From: Dipteris shenzhenensis
Lineage: Eukaryota > Polypodiophyta > Polypodiopsida > Gleicheniales
NCBI GenBank assembly: GCA_047967505.1
Contig: CM106538.1
Reading direction: 5' to 3' (one strand)
DNA length: 64,000 nt
The notes under the pieces were generated by a model that had not been told where the DNA came from, ran no database searches, and worked only from the letters and a program-made list of their open reading frames with translations. The position numbers were made by a program, and so were the translations under genes. Of this stretch, positions 51,761 through 63,999 are shown one piece after another (positions within the stretch are counted from its first letter, which is position 1; each line of letters opens with the position of its first letter).

Positions 51761-53740
51761 ATGAAATTGCCAATAAATATTTCTTTTTTATAGCATTGGA
51801 TCTTTGGTGGTTACCGGTTATGATTTCTACTGTTGTATTTATAGGAGTGAGTGGAATTTGCATGTAATTTCATTGTTTTGGTTGTGATTTCTTAATGAGG
51901 CCTTAGGATGAGTTGTATCTATCTCATAGGTATTTATCTACTTGTATGTTTAGTCTCATTGATATTTTTTTAAGGATCAAAGTTAAAGCTAGAAAGAAGT
52001 TTATGTATTTTCTCCCTAGTTCTATATACTTTCATTAAGTTTTGATTTATGGGGCTACTATAGCTCTAAAATAGAGCAAAAGAGTTAGGAGCTAGTTAGG
52101 AAGTCTGCCAAAATTTGATCACTAGTCACCTTTGCTTTGAATCTCCAACATGTGGTTTTGTCTTCTACCATGAACATGAAGGAGATATGCAATAAGAGGT
52201 GTCCTTAGGACCTTCATTAACATGTTTCTCCTCTCCTCTAGCTGGCACCTTCATTTGAGTAACTCATAGTTTCTTCCCTAGGTGGTAGTTGTAGCTTGGG
52301 TGGAGCTACGAGTCTTACTACCGAAGTTGTGATTTTTGACTCATGCTATTGAAGGGAGGGTGTTAGTCCTCCATTGGATGCTCCTTTAATTGGTTTGTTC
52401 ATCTTGCTTCTCTCTATGTGGTAGCATCTTGGCCCTTGCTTCTCCTTCTAGGAGCTATAGGTGGCTGCTCTCTGTTTGAGATCCTCTTGATACATCCTTT
52501 GAAATCTGATCTCGGGTCGTCAACTCTCGTGTATCTGCCCAAACTGGTGTTAGCTCTATTTTCTTCCTTCTACTATGTGAACAAGTGGTTGTGTCAGAGC
52601 GGACTTTTCTTGGTCACTTAGAGAGTGGCCTGGATACTGAATATGGTGTCGCTCCACTCCTTGAGTTGCCATCCTTTCCTCAAGGTGTCCGGTTTTTTTT
52701 TTGGGAACAGTCATATCTTCGTTGCACTATGATTAGACTGGCCTTCCTATTAGAGACTTCCTTTCGGTGGCTATACGAGGGTGTTGAATGTGCCTAAGGA
52801 AGTGCTCTTTTTTGTTGCTCTCGGAAGCTTGTGTAAGCAGTGATCTTATGCTACCTCCCCATTGTCGTGGATATCTTCATGTGTCATTAAGTCACTAGCT
52901 TGGGATGTGTTGGTCTATGTGCCTTATTACCATCTGTATGGCGCTAAAAGCTACCTTTGAATCCTTATATCTACTCTATTCATAATTAATCCTTATTTGA
53001 TGCATGCATCGTTCCAACTCCAAGTGGGATCCCCATTCCATCAAAGACTTTGATTCATCTCTGTATAGTAACGGTTGATGTTGTCGTTTGTGAGGGTATC
53101 ATCGTAGTTGGTTTTCCCCCTAGCTCGTTGGTCTCACCTTCCTTCATTGGTAACTAGAACCAAGTTTCATGGAGAAACTCACTCCACGGGTCGCAGAATT
53201 ACCTTCTTCACAAATGTTCTGTTTTGTGATCACTCACTTTTGTCATGCTCTAGTCACAATATCCACATTTAGCAACTTCTTAAGCGAGAGTAGGAATGCC
53301 ATACGTTTTTCACATGGGATGGGAAGCTCCAATTCATTATCGCTGAATCTTGGCATTTGTACCATAGTAGTAGTCAGTGTGAGAGCACATGTTAGGTTGG
53401 TTCTCGAGATGGCTTTCACATTTGACAAAAAAAGTAGTTTCTCTCAAACTGACTAGAGTGAACTTTCACTTGTTTTTGATAGACTTGTGCCTCCTAGCGA
53501 TGATCAGGCTATGTCTTTACATATGCCCTTACAACCAAGAGTCATCTGCAGTGGTCAGAGCATATTATAGTGACTTACTCAACAAGAAATAAATTGTGCC
53601 AAGACCTCTAGAAATAACCTCGAATTTCTTGTCAATATAGCTAAATACATAAAAACATATTTAGGGATTTCTAGAAGACTAAGATATGTGCAACGATGTT
53701 TCCTAGAGCTAGTACTTATAAGCTCCAAGAAATTATATTA
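51761..53740. other. gene-poor region, nothing recognised
   Basis: T-rich sequence with short frames (for example 52418-52621 and 53169-53456, 95 residues) that show no family motif. It may be an old decayed element, but I cannot assign it. Confidence 0.4.
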
Positions 53741-53777
53741 GTGTGTGTGTATTTGTGTGTGTGTGTGTGTGTGTGTT
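53741..53777. repeat. (GT)n microsatellite
   Basis: An interrupted GT run, atttgtgtgtgtgtgtgtgtgtgt. Confidence 0.85.
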
Positions 53778-53974
53778 TAGATTTGATAACCCCATCAATA
53801 AATGAACCATACAATTAATTCAATCATTTGGATAATTATAAAAAAGGTTGCATATAATAAATGGATTGAAATTTTTAAGAAAATCAAAATTGAGATAACT
53901 TAAACTTGAGTAACAAGATCAAAAATAGAATTTTTCTTTATATTCAGGTTGCAAATTTAAGCAAAGAAATAGTA

Positions 53975-54125
53975 CAAATGTGTCGAATCCATCAGGTAGT
54001 CAAAGCTTCGAGGTCAGTGTCTACTTACCTACCACCATCCAAACCAACCAATTGTTAGAACAATGAAGTTGAATTTGTGTAGACATGTAATGCCTGTATC
54101 CCCTAGCTTGTTATCGCTTTACCAA
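53975..54125. repeat. dispersed repeat, copy 2 of 2
   Basis: Shares gtcgaatccatcaggtagtc, cttacctaccaccatcc, gacatgtaatgcctgtatcc and gttatcgctttacc with 11205-11365 in the same order and direction. Confidence 0.65.
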
Positions 54126-57100
54126 AGAACATGAACAAACCTTTCGGAATTCTTAAGATAAAAAGGAATCCTAAAGTAATTTAAGAACATAGCAGGGGTT
54201 TAGATTCTAAAGAATTCTAATAAAGTAAAAAAACCTAAGGGAGGTACTCCACACCTTACAAATAAATACAAAGGATTAGTCAACAAGGGGGGATTAGTCA
54301 ACAAGGGGGGTATTCCACACCCTTAGAAAAAATTCACATACATTACCAACAAGGGGGATTAATTAAATGGCCATTTAAATGTCATCAAAGATTTTTAGCA
54401 TCAAAACAAAAGATAGTGAAATTTTTAGAATTTATTGTTAAGTAAACCTAAACCCCCTCACAAATGTTTACATAAAGGGGGACAAAGACAAGTTAAAAGA
54501 AAAAATACCTATTTTTACTAATCAATAAGGGTTGTAAATAAATGTGAAAGAAATAATAAAGGAAGGCTAAATTAATGAGAATAAAGCCATAACTTGAGAG
54601 ATACAACAAATTTAATAAAGGCAAATATAATCAATTACTTAATTAGATTAAATTCTTTTGAAAAAAAGGGTTTACAAGGGTTACGAGCTAGGGAATTAAA
54701 TCATGTTAATTAAGTAAAATAAAATAAAATTGAGCAAATAAGAGTAAGTTCTCAAAATGGTAAAAGTAAGCTACTAAAAACAAATAAATTTATAATAATA
54801 AACAATAATCAACCAATGATTAAAACATTTGGCAAAATAAATGAGTAAGCCTACTAAAATTTGTTGAGAGGAGTTAAGCAATTAAAGAAATCCTCAACAA
54901 GGAATAAAGGGAAAATAAACAAGAAAATTTAACACAAAGCTAACAAAGTGTTACATTATATATAGGTATATATGTCGGTTTAAATACATACCATATGCTA
55001 GCATAAATATAGCTTGTGAACCTAAAATGAATTAACTTAGTATTAGGAAAAATAAACAAAGTAAAAAAGAGTCTCTAAATATACATAACTAACTAACTTT
55101 AGTGTGTATATATATATATATATATAAACAAAACTATAACAAATCAAAAGGCAAGCCCACAATCAAGATCTGGTCGAGCTAATTAGCAGAATGCAACCAA
55201 AAGAGATGCAACCAAGAGTAAAGATGCAAGTGCAAATAGGGAAGCAGAATGAGATCAGCGCAAGCGAAAACTACTGTGAGCTAACTAAGGGGTGTGTGTG
55301 TCTATATCGCATGCAAAATGACAGTAAAGGAGTCCTCCAAAGGATCACACCATTATCTCATAAAAAGGAAAGTGAGCAATCACACAGTCTACAAAGGTTG
55401 CCATGCAATGGCCTAAGTGACTGAAGCAAGGAAACAATGCAAGAGAGGTAGAAGACAAGTTGGTGACAAGCTTGTAAGTAACACACCTTTGCCTCTCGAC
55501 CACGAACCATAGCAGCTCAAAGAAAAATGCAACCAGTAGGTAAGAGATGAGAAGTAACGTGCAAAAAGGCTAGCAGGGAATGTGTGGTAATTGGATGTCC
55601 ATGAGAGCTATGTCCGTGAGAGCTTTACAAAGTGCAAAGACAATAGAATACATGAAAACTATTACGTTGAAAAGAGCAGCTGTGAATATGCACACAGAGT
55701 CAATAAAAGAGTTTTGGAAGATAGTAGTAGAGAAGGTAGCACCGAGATTGTAAGGGATGAACGTGAGCAGCAAAGAGGCGCAAAAGATTAAGTTTAGGGA
55801 GCAATGAGCTACAAGTAGTAAAGCTACAAGAATGCCGTGAAAACAAGTCTAAGTGAAGAATAGGAGGCTACCGAGCATGCATGAAGAGAGATGCATAAGG
55901 GCGAAGCACACTTCCACAATATTGTTGCCAATACGTAGGGAGAAGGGCACTTCAATGAATGTGTAGGCTAAGAAAACATAAGTGCGACCAGTCTTCAATC
56001 AAGGATGAAGCACCACCGAATCTCGCAAGTGGATGACCACCAAGTACCACCAACTACTCATGACGAAGGTAAACCTCAAAGAAATACGACAAGGACCAAT
56101 GAGAAATGGAGCAACATAGCTATGAAGCAAAGGGAGAGCGAAGGCGACCAAAGCAAGTAGAAGTTTCTAAAAAAGATCGGGCCATAAACCAGTAATAGCT
56201 AAAGTTCATAGCCAGGGAAAGAGAAGTGACCATGAAGACACACGAAGGGATAACATTGTGAAAAAGTTCTTGCAAGTAAGTTGTGTAGCATGCCTTTATT
56301 CTGAAAACACAACCCACTACACAATTTAGCCTCCCTGAAAACCGACAGCTTCAAAAGAGTTTTGCCACCAAGTTCGGCCTTGTAGAGCAGCACAAAGAGA
56401 AGCCAAGGGTGCATGAGAAGGAAAAGGTAAGTTGACATGAGTGTAGAGGGTGGCCAAGAGGATAGAGAGGAATGTTGGGTTGCTCGCAAGGGACTTGAAG
56501 AAAGGTTGGGAAACGTGCAGCCAAGGGTGAGGGTAGAAGAACGGAACGACCAATGCATGCAAATAGATAAGTATGGAGAAGAGAACATTGCGCAAGAGAG
56601 GCAGTGCATAATGCCATGCCATGTGACGACGGGTAGGTGGTGGGGGGTCGGTGGGAATGGATAGGGTTAGGTAGAATGAGGGAAGGGTTATGTTAAGGGT
56701 TGGAGTTGTTAGGGAGTCAGTCGGTTTAGACAAGATAAAGGGGTTATTTGTGATTAAGTACATAATAAGTATTAACTAGGCACATTTTAATTATTATATA
56801 AAGGGTTAAAGCATAAATGAGGGGAGGGATAATTTTAATCATTATATAAAGGGATAAAGCATAAATGAGCATAAAATCTACCAATCCTAGTCGATGCTAG
56901 GGAAAGCGGTTACGAAGGTCTATATGTATAGGATTTAGGGGGTTAGGGGGGTCATATCACAACAAGAAAGCAAATCAATAAATATATACATACATACAAT
57001 AAAAGGTATTACTAAATGTAAACCATTTAGAAGGCATCATTTAGAGGGTTTGTAAGATGATGAGGTGGCATATCCTTATTACCAGGGGGAGGTGTTTATA

Positions 57101-57299
57101 TAAATAAGTATACTACCAATAATTAGGAAGAGGGGTTTTAATGTATAAATGTTCATTATAGGGTCAATAGAATTAGAGTGGAATCTAAATCATTAATCTA
57201 TATATAAAAAAGGGGGGGAAACTTTTATAGTGGGTTCTAAGAGGGTGTAAAGAGTATAACCTATGGTGAGGGGTATTTAAGGTTGACTCTATGAACAAT
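54126..57299. other. AT-rich intergenic region
   Basis: Strongly A-rich to about 55150 (with an AT dinucleotide run near 55107-55125), then mixed sequence with short unassigned frames (55191-55424, 55591-55791, 56199-56763). No domain or repeat family is recognisable. A 21-bp tandem (ggggattagtcaacaaggg) lies at 54273-54312. Confidence 0.45.
56784..56871. repeat. 48-bp tandem duplication
   Basis: The unit attttaattattatataaag...gcataaatgag at 56784 is repeated at 56832 with a few changes. Confidence 0.8.
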
Positions 57300-57309
57300 T
57301 AATGTGAAA

Positions 57310-57412
57310 GTGAGGATATGTGTATGTGTATGTGTATGTGAGTGTGTACGTGTGTGTGTTTGTAAGGTATAAAAAATGTGTGTGTGTGTGTGTGTGTAGA
57401 AAGAGAGAGAGA
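57310..57412. repeat. (TGTATG)n and (GT)n microsatellites with a GA run
   Basis: Repeats tgtatg and gtgtgt lie at 57317-57360, (GT)n at 57377-57397 and (GA)n at 57401-57411. Confidence 0.85.
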
Positions 57413-57754
57413 TCTATTTTGGGGTAGATATCATGATGCCTTTCGGATGCCATCCACTCAATAGAGAATGATCATAATGATGTTTATCTAGTTGGACATG
57501 CCACTTGTATACTATAGCATAAGCTTCAATGTACAAATCAAGGCATAAATCTTTTTAGCGTGATGTTTTATGTAGTATTGTACTTTAAAGTAATATGTCA
57601 ATGTTGGGTGATGTGTCCTTTTGTTTTTTTTAATTATATGACTACCAAGCATCAACATAGTGTCTCAGCACAATACATCAATCGCTTGATTTGTCATGTA
57701 ATATTTGAGTTGTCTTTTGGGCCATTCATTTGTATGATGCTTATCTCTCTGCAC

Positions 57755-58250
57755 TGGGTCGTACCACTTGGTTGTAGGTGCAGTTAGATAAGTAAGTCTA
57801 TATTTTAACATTTGGTTGTAATACTCGACTTTCAATGTTGTTACAAGGACTCCTTCCTCTCATTTTGAAACTAGCTCACCACTTGATCGTGCCATTCGGT
57901 TGCTTGTGTTGTTCACCACTCTTAGAAGGGTAATAGGATTCAACACTTGGTCATTTATTCGGCTTGTGGTGTTGTTTTCTTAGGTACATATTTTGCAAAA
58001 AAACTAGTCTTCGGCACTTGGCCATTCATTTAGCTTTCGGTGTCATTGTAGACATCATAGAATAATTGTTGAGACTTCAACGCATGGGAATTCATTTGGC
58101 TTGCAGTGTCATTAAGCTTATCACAAAATATAATAGTCTAATCTTCAACACTTGGTCATCTATTCAACTTTAGGTGTTGTACTTTTAAATCTTAATTATA
58201 ATTATCTAGGTTTTGACACTTATTTATTCAGCTTTCAGTGTCATTGTAGC
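57755..58250. repeat. degenerate tandem array of a hairpin-like unit (about 65-75 bp)
   Basis: Seven to eight units follow the pattern caacacttggtcattcattc, then ggctttcggtgtcattg, for example near 57880, 57938, 58012, 58077, 58150 and 58214. The two halves contain aacac and ggtgtt, so each unit could fold on itself. Units differ at many positions, so the array is old. Confidence 0.7.
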
Positions 58251-58499
58251 TTGGATATGAAATGGTTGCATATGTTATTTACTTTAAAATGCTTATGTAG
58301 TATGATTACAATGTATGAGTTGTGATTTTTATATTTCAATCATAAAGTAATTGCAACAAGATAAAACACATGATGCTTTGGATTGGCTATAAAACTTCCT
58401 CATTATTGTAAGCAAGAGGATCTGGTGGAGTAAGAGCAACAAGTAGAATTTATGAAAGGGATAGGAAGGGAAGGGAAAAAAAAAGAGGAGTGAAAGACA

Positions 58500-58524
58500 G
58501 GGGTGAGAGAGAGAGAGAGAGAAT
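58500..58524. repeat. (GA)n microsatellite
   Basis: A gagagagagagagagaga run directly before the 425-bp tandem array. Confidence 0.85.
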
Positions 58525-58563
58525 TTAGAGAGAAGTATCTTCATCAAACATTCTATATACTAA

Positions 58564-59580
58564 GCTCTAGAGAGATAGGATTTCCCATAACCATTCACAT
58601 GAGGTTCAAATGTGCCACATGGGAGTATGGAAGGGAGACCTCTATCCATTCTCTTAAGCCCCACCTAGTGCTTGGCCAAGGGATTTCTAGCCCCTACGCC
58701 CACATGTCGATGGGGACTATATGGGACCACTTCTAAGGTCAGGTTCTTGGACTCTTTCAAAGTCTTAGAGAGAGGTAATGGCCTTTTTCTTTCCTAAATA
58801 CGAAGCATGCCTATTTGATTTAAAGTTCACTCTATGCATTCACATAGTCACAATCCCCCTCATATGCATTACATTGAAATAAAGATGAAAATTAAGTTGA
58901 GTTTGATTTAAAATTCACTCACTACATTTGCATAGCCACAACCCCCCTCATATGCATTGAAACAAATCTGAAAACTAAGTGCTAGAGAGATAGGCTTCCT
59001 CATAACCATTCACATGAGTTTCAAATGTAACACTTGGTAGTAGTGAAGGAAGACCTCTGTACCTTCTCTTAAGCCCCACCCAATGCTTGGCCAAGGGATT
59101 GGTTCCTAGCCCCTATGCCCACAAGGCGATGGAACTAGATGGGACCACTTCTAAGGTCAGGTTCCTGGATTCTTTCAAAGAGAGAGGTAACAACCTTTTT
59201 CATTCCTACATAATAGCCATGCTTATTTGATTTAAAGTCACTCTATACATTCACATAGTCATAACTCCCCTCATATGCATTGCATTGAAATAAAGTTGAA
59301 AGCTAAGTTGAGTTTGATTTAAAGCTCATTTTTATTTAAAGTCCACTCTATATACTCACATAGTCACAACCCTTCTCATATGCATTGCATTGAAATAAAG
59401 CTGGAAACTAAGTACCAGAGAAATTGGATTTCTGATAACCATTCACATGAGGTTCAAATGTGCAACATGGTAGTAGTGAAGATAGATATCTATCCCTTCT
59501 CTTAAGCCCCACCCAATGCTTAGCTAAGGGATTGGTTCTTAATCCCTACACCCACAAGTTGATGGGACTAGAAGGGACAA
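58564..59580. repeat. tandem array of a unit of about 425 bp (2.4 copies)
   Basis: Units begin near 58564, 58981 and 59415 with ctagagagataggatttc. Each contains cataaccattcacatgaggt, cttaagccccaccca, gatgggaccacttctaaggt and two head-to-tail copies of an 85-95 bp subunit (tttgatttaaagttcactct to gaaataaagatgaaaactaa). The third unit is cut after gggactagaaggga. No coding frame is kept through the units. Confidence 0.85.
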
Positions 59581-59940
59581 GTATTAACACATTCTATCAT
59601 GTACTATACCTTATATTATGCACTACATGCTATTAACACACGAATTTTGTATATGCAAAAATTATGTTTGATTTGTAAATGTATACACTGTACATTCCTA
59701 CAAGATAACATTTCTGAGTACTTCAAGCTTGTGAAGTTATGTCAACCTTTATTTTTGGCTCAATTGAGGATAAAAGGTGTTTTAGTATGCTAGGTTACTT
59801 GAAGAATAAGCTTCTCAATAAGGGGTCAATAAGCTAGATGATAAGTTAGATCTTAACTGTACATCTTAACTGTACAAGACGAAAATGAGAAATGCCAAGC
59901 ATTATCACGAGGAAAAATTAGGCACATATGCAATCTACAA

Positions 59941-60046
59941 GAGATGACTCAACAACAAGGTAATGGCTAATTTGATGACACAATCACATCATGAGATGAC
60001 TCAACAACAAGGCAACGACTACTTCGATAACATAATCACATCAAAA
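59941..60046. repeat. 52-bp tandem duplication
   Basis: gagatgactcaacaacaagg...cacaatcacatca occurs at 59941 and again at 59993. The second copy lies in a plus-strand frame (59963-60220, 85 residues, rich in Q, N and S, ending with ECSFCSNKGQKYNLEQRR). I do not recognise that frame. Its Q-rich sequence with one Cys pair recalls the gag end or linker of a retroelement. Confidence 0.7.
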
Positions 60047-60395
60047 GAAGGTACATCAGACCAACCCCAACAACCAAACAACTCCAAGGAAGAAGCAAAG
60101 TTCAAAAATCTTCCCACTCAACACATCGGATACCCGAGGATGGGTAATCCAATCGGTCTGGGGGAATGTTCATTCTGCAGCAACAAGGGACAAAAGTACA
60201 ATCTAGAGCAACGAAGATGAGATCATTGTGTATTGAGTAATGGCCAATTCATGCTTGTAGTATCTTGAGTGTGAAAGATGGTATGAAGAATGTTGAAGGA
60301 TGAAAATAGCCAAATTTCTCTCTAGAAAAGATCCAATCATACTCTAGAGAGAGAAATACTAAAACGAGAGAGAGAATTAAAGCAACACTTTTTAA

Positions 60396-60510
60396 GGTCC
60401 CCCCACTTTGTGTAGGGACTCATGAGGTTCCCCCACTTTTTGTAAATACTCAAAAGGTCCCCCCACTTTGTGTAGAGACCCAAAAGGTCCCCCCAAAAAA
60501 GTGGAGGTAG
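60396..60510. repeat. exact 30-bp-period tandem array
   Basis: Units starting ggtccccccactttgtgtag begin at 60396, 60426, 60456 and 60486. The last unit is cut after the C run. Related words (ggtctcc, gaggtcccacc, gtagagacc) continue to about 60585. Confidence 0.9.
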
Positions 60511-60671
60511 GTACTCTTGTCCAAAAGGTCTCCTACAAAAGAGGTCCCACCTTGGAGGTACCTACTCATTATGTAGAGACCAACATGTATAAATATCTCT
60601 CAATGGAATGAAGCTCCTACTCTTTGGGGTTTAGTGTTCAGTTCACTTTAGTGTTCATGTGCTTGCCTTGC

Positions 60672-60792
60672 AATCTCCCATCCTCCCCCCTTCCTCTCCT
60701 CTTCCTCCCTCCTTCTCCTCCCCTTTCCTCCTCCCTCCTCCTCTGCCTCCTCCTCCATCCTTCTCCTCCTTTCTCCCTTGATCCTCCTTCTC
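60672..60792. repeat. pyrimidine-rich (CTCCTC)n tract
   Basis: 120 bases that are almost only C and T on the plus strand. It is the sort of mirror-symmetric tract that can form triplex DNA. Confidence 0.8.
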
Positions 60793-60799
60793 AACCTTT

Positions 60800-63470
60800 T
60801 ACCCCTTGAAGTTGCAAAGGAGACTAGCTCTCCACTCCTCAATCCTGGACTCCTCATGAACTCTGCAACCCTCTCTAAACCCTAAAACTCCTAGTTAGCT
60901 CTCTCAACCTTATCCCCCTTCTGAACCTTGCAACCTCCCCTTGAACTCCCATGGAGGCAAGAGCCTCCATCCATCGTTGTGATCAACCCTTGTTTCTCAC
61001 CCACGCATGCATGAGATCTACTTCCCACGCTTTAGCCTATACCTTTAACCGGTGGGTGAATAAAAAGATAGAGCCTACCCTGCCTTTACAGCCACCCTCA
61101 TCCACTATAAAAGCAACTAGACAAGACAATCACAAAGCAAAATGACATTCACTCAAAATCTTCATTGCTACACACATCTACACCCAACGCATCCTCTTGC
61201 CACATATCGTCAAGGAGCCAAATCCCTCAAATGAAAGACCACATATCCCTGGCCCAAGCTCAAGTGATATAATCATTTTCCTCTTTGACTATAACAATAA
61301 AAAAGCATTTAACACAGGACCCAATGGGATTAGTGTAGTGTGACTAGCTTATGGTTGGAGCTATATCCCAGCAACTTCATGTATCTCAATGACAAAACCA
61401 TATTTGAACAGTCCCGGTTTAATCCTCAAGTTGACAATTGCCTTATGTATCCAAAACTATCACCTTGCAATTGAACCCACTTCAATAGCTTTATAAGCAC
61501 TTAATGGATTTAGTTTTTTGGAGTGCCTGATCAGTCACCTCTTGCCTATAGTCTTTGTTGCCTCAAGCAAAGTCTCCTCCATTAGCAACTATGTACACTG
61601 GGTTCCTGCAATTAGCCAAGCATATCCTATAGCTTCCAAAACAATACATGGAATCATTCATGGCCATAGCCTTTTGTTGAAAATCCACCATCCCGTCTTC
61701 TCTTCTGCTCAAAACTTTGAGGCAAGCACTCTACACCCACAGCCAAGGCATCTTTTCTTGCATCCCATGTAGTTGATGACTAGCTAGCTTATGAACATGC
61801 TGTAGCACCTGTTTTGCAAGAGACCTTTAATATTCCTGACTCCAATCACTACCCTCCACAATGCAGCCCCGCTGTGCTAATACATGTTGCTTAGCTACAT
61901 GAGCCTCAGCTTCTCGAGCTTCTTTTCTCTCATGGAGCACTCGAAGCCCATCTACTTAAAGCCTACAATCAAAATTCCACAACCAAATCTCCTAGGCCTC
62001 CAACAAGAGCAACAACTCATAATCTAGTGTATGATCATAATTGCGCCACAGCATCTTCTTCTCTGTCGCCCAAGCTCTAGCATTTCATAACTCTACACAA
62101 GAAGATGTAAATAATTAGAGCAGAGTCTAGAAGAGGAAGAGGAAGATTGAATCACATTTGTATATGCTAATGTGGCAATTGTGTTGCAAAGATTCTAAAT
62201 GCAATAGAGAGGGAAATATAGAGTAATGGGAAAAAAATTTAAAATTTGATAGTGCCCAGCATCTATATCCCTCTCTTGCTCATAGAGCACTCAGCACTCA
62301 TAGTAGTGATGCCACACCGATCAGCACCTACAATAAAATCCATGAACCAAAGCTCCCAAATCCATAGCCATGCCTTTTCTCACAGAGCACACCGAACTCC
62401 CATTGCCCATTTATACCTTCATACATTGATAGCTATCTCATAGCTACTCTCCTCATCCTGGAGCTGCCACCTCCCATCAACTAAGATCCTCTTGGCTTGC
62501 AAAGTAGGGATGCCTTCCCCACAAAACCAAGAAGCGCATAGTGCATGCTCTCTATCATCCAAGGTACTCTTCATCCCACGTGTTCTCCTTTACTCATAGA
62601 GCACGCACATTGTCACACTTCACTAGCCTCCTACAGAGTCACCACCTCCGTCATAAAGGTCCTGTCTTCACATTATCCTTTGCTCAAGTACTTTCTCATG
62701 GCTTCGGAGCTCCCCTCTCCCATCACCTCAGGTCCTCCTCCCATCAAGATGAGATCCCCTAGAGAACTCCATTCCACTCCTCCTTCTCACCTCTTAGCTT
62801 GCGTGTCCATTCCCTGTGTGCTCATGAAAACCTTCGGAATTCTCTTGCAAGCCCAAGCTTCATGTACATGATGACAACTCATCCCTCCAAAAGCTTGAAA
62901 TTAGAATCACGTAGCCGCCTTGCATGCATGCCTTTTTTACAAGAGCCACATCATTCTTGATTAGCCACCTCATGTTTGCCTTTTACCAATCTCCAGGTTT
63001 TCCAAAACTCGGACCAAGACTTTAATGCCCAACCTTAGACTTTGTGCACACTAATGCATGCCACAAGCACTTAGCTTCTAATTACCCATCGACTATCCAC
63101 ATATGATGAATACGATCCCGACATAGTGGATTTACAAGACACCCATGACAAAAAATGCTCATGCTTCCATGCACATATGATTCGGGACAACCATTAAAAA
63201 CATTTGTCATCCCACATAAACACACAGTCACACACTGGATACCATGCTTTGGGATGTCTAGTACACCCAGACTGCACCATCATTTTGCATGAGTAAAAGC
63301 ATTTACAATCTCAAAAAAATATTTACATCAGTATAGAATCTTTTGATGAGAGTGTCCATAAACTCAAAACTACCACCCACTAGCTATGTGCATAGCTATG
63401 TGCCTACCCACCAGCATGCAACAAGTGGAAAACTTATTTACAATTTCATCCACACACTAGAATATGACCC
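60800..63470. other. no recognisable gene
   Basis: C- and A-rich sequence in which a phrase like ctcatagagcactc recurs (61928, 62279, 62378, 62596), suggesting an old internal repeat. Frames such as 61518-61772 and 62545-62871 show no domain motif. Confidence 0.4.
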
Positions 63471-63477
63471 TAGGACC

Positions 63478-63650
63478 TATGCTACAATGAGCAACGACAC
63501 AACTGTAGGTGACCAACACCATCAAAACCTACACTTGGGGGAAATAGTGACCTATGCTACACTTGTGTACACCTGTGCTACAACGAGCAACGACACAACT
63601 GTAGGTGACCAACACCCTCAAAACCTACACTTGGGAGAAATAGTGACAAC
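63478..63650. repeat. 94-bp tandem duplication
   Basis: gagcaacgacacaactgtag...cctacacttgggggaaatag occurs at about 63488 and 63581. A plus-strand frame (63343-63669) runs through both units and encodes SNDTTVGDQHxQNLHLGEIV twice. Keeping the frame over two units may be chance, since the period allows it; no family is recognised. Confidence 0.75.
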
Positions 63651-63855
63651 AAACCTGCAAACTAATTAGAAAAAATAGAGATAATGAGGAGCTACCTCTT
63701 TTGAAGAGATGACTCTCTTGCAAGTAGCCAGAATGGAAATATTGATCTCATTCAACATCATTTTCAACTCCTCCACGATCATTCCTAATGATTTAAGTTC
63801 AAAGATCAAGAAAGCTTTGTCAGAAAACTATCCTAAATTTTGACATTTTCTTTCT

Positions 63856-63999
63856 TGAGAGACCCTTGACCATTGAAGAGCTCAAAGAGGTTGTTATGGT
63901 CATGGTTGATATTGAGACCCAAGGGGAGGATATCTTACCCATTGAATTCTATAGAGCCTTTTGGGAGGTTGTGGGGCCTTACCTTCTACTTCTCTAGAA
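63856..63999 (+). pseudogene. LINE reverse transcriptase fragment (runs off the window)
   Basis: The plus-strand frame reads FLERPLTIEELKEVVMVMVD, then DILPIEFYRAFWEVVGPYLL and a TAG. This is the start of a non-LTR RT domain (usual form PLTxEELKEAVxxM...GKxPGxDGLPxEFYKxFWxxVGxxLL). The GKxPG segment is degraded. It belongs to a LINE type different from the full copy at 18613, whose equivalent region reads ELSDAIKSCGRWKSPGWD. Confidence 0.7.

Noticed and set aside
56199-56763. Overlapping minus-strand frames of 88-145 residues
   Set aside because: No motif, mutual overlap in two frames, and no repeat copy elsewhere in the window to compare; probably chance.
60396-60510. Regularly spaced 30-bp repeats resembling a CRISPR array
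   Set aside because: The repeats are head to tail without unique spacers, and the context is a plant nuclear genome.
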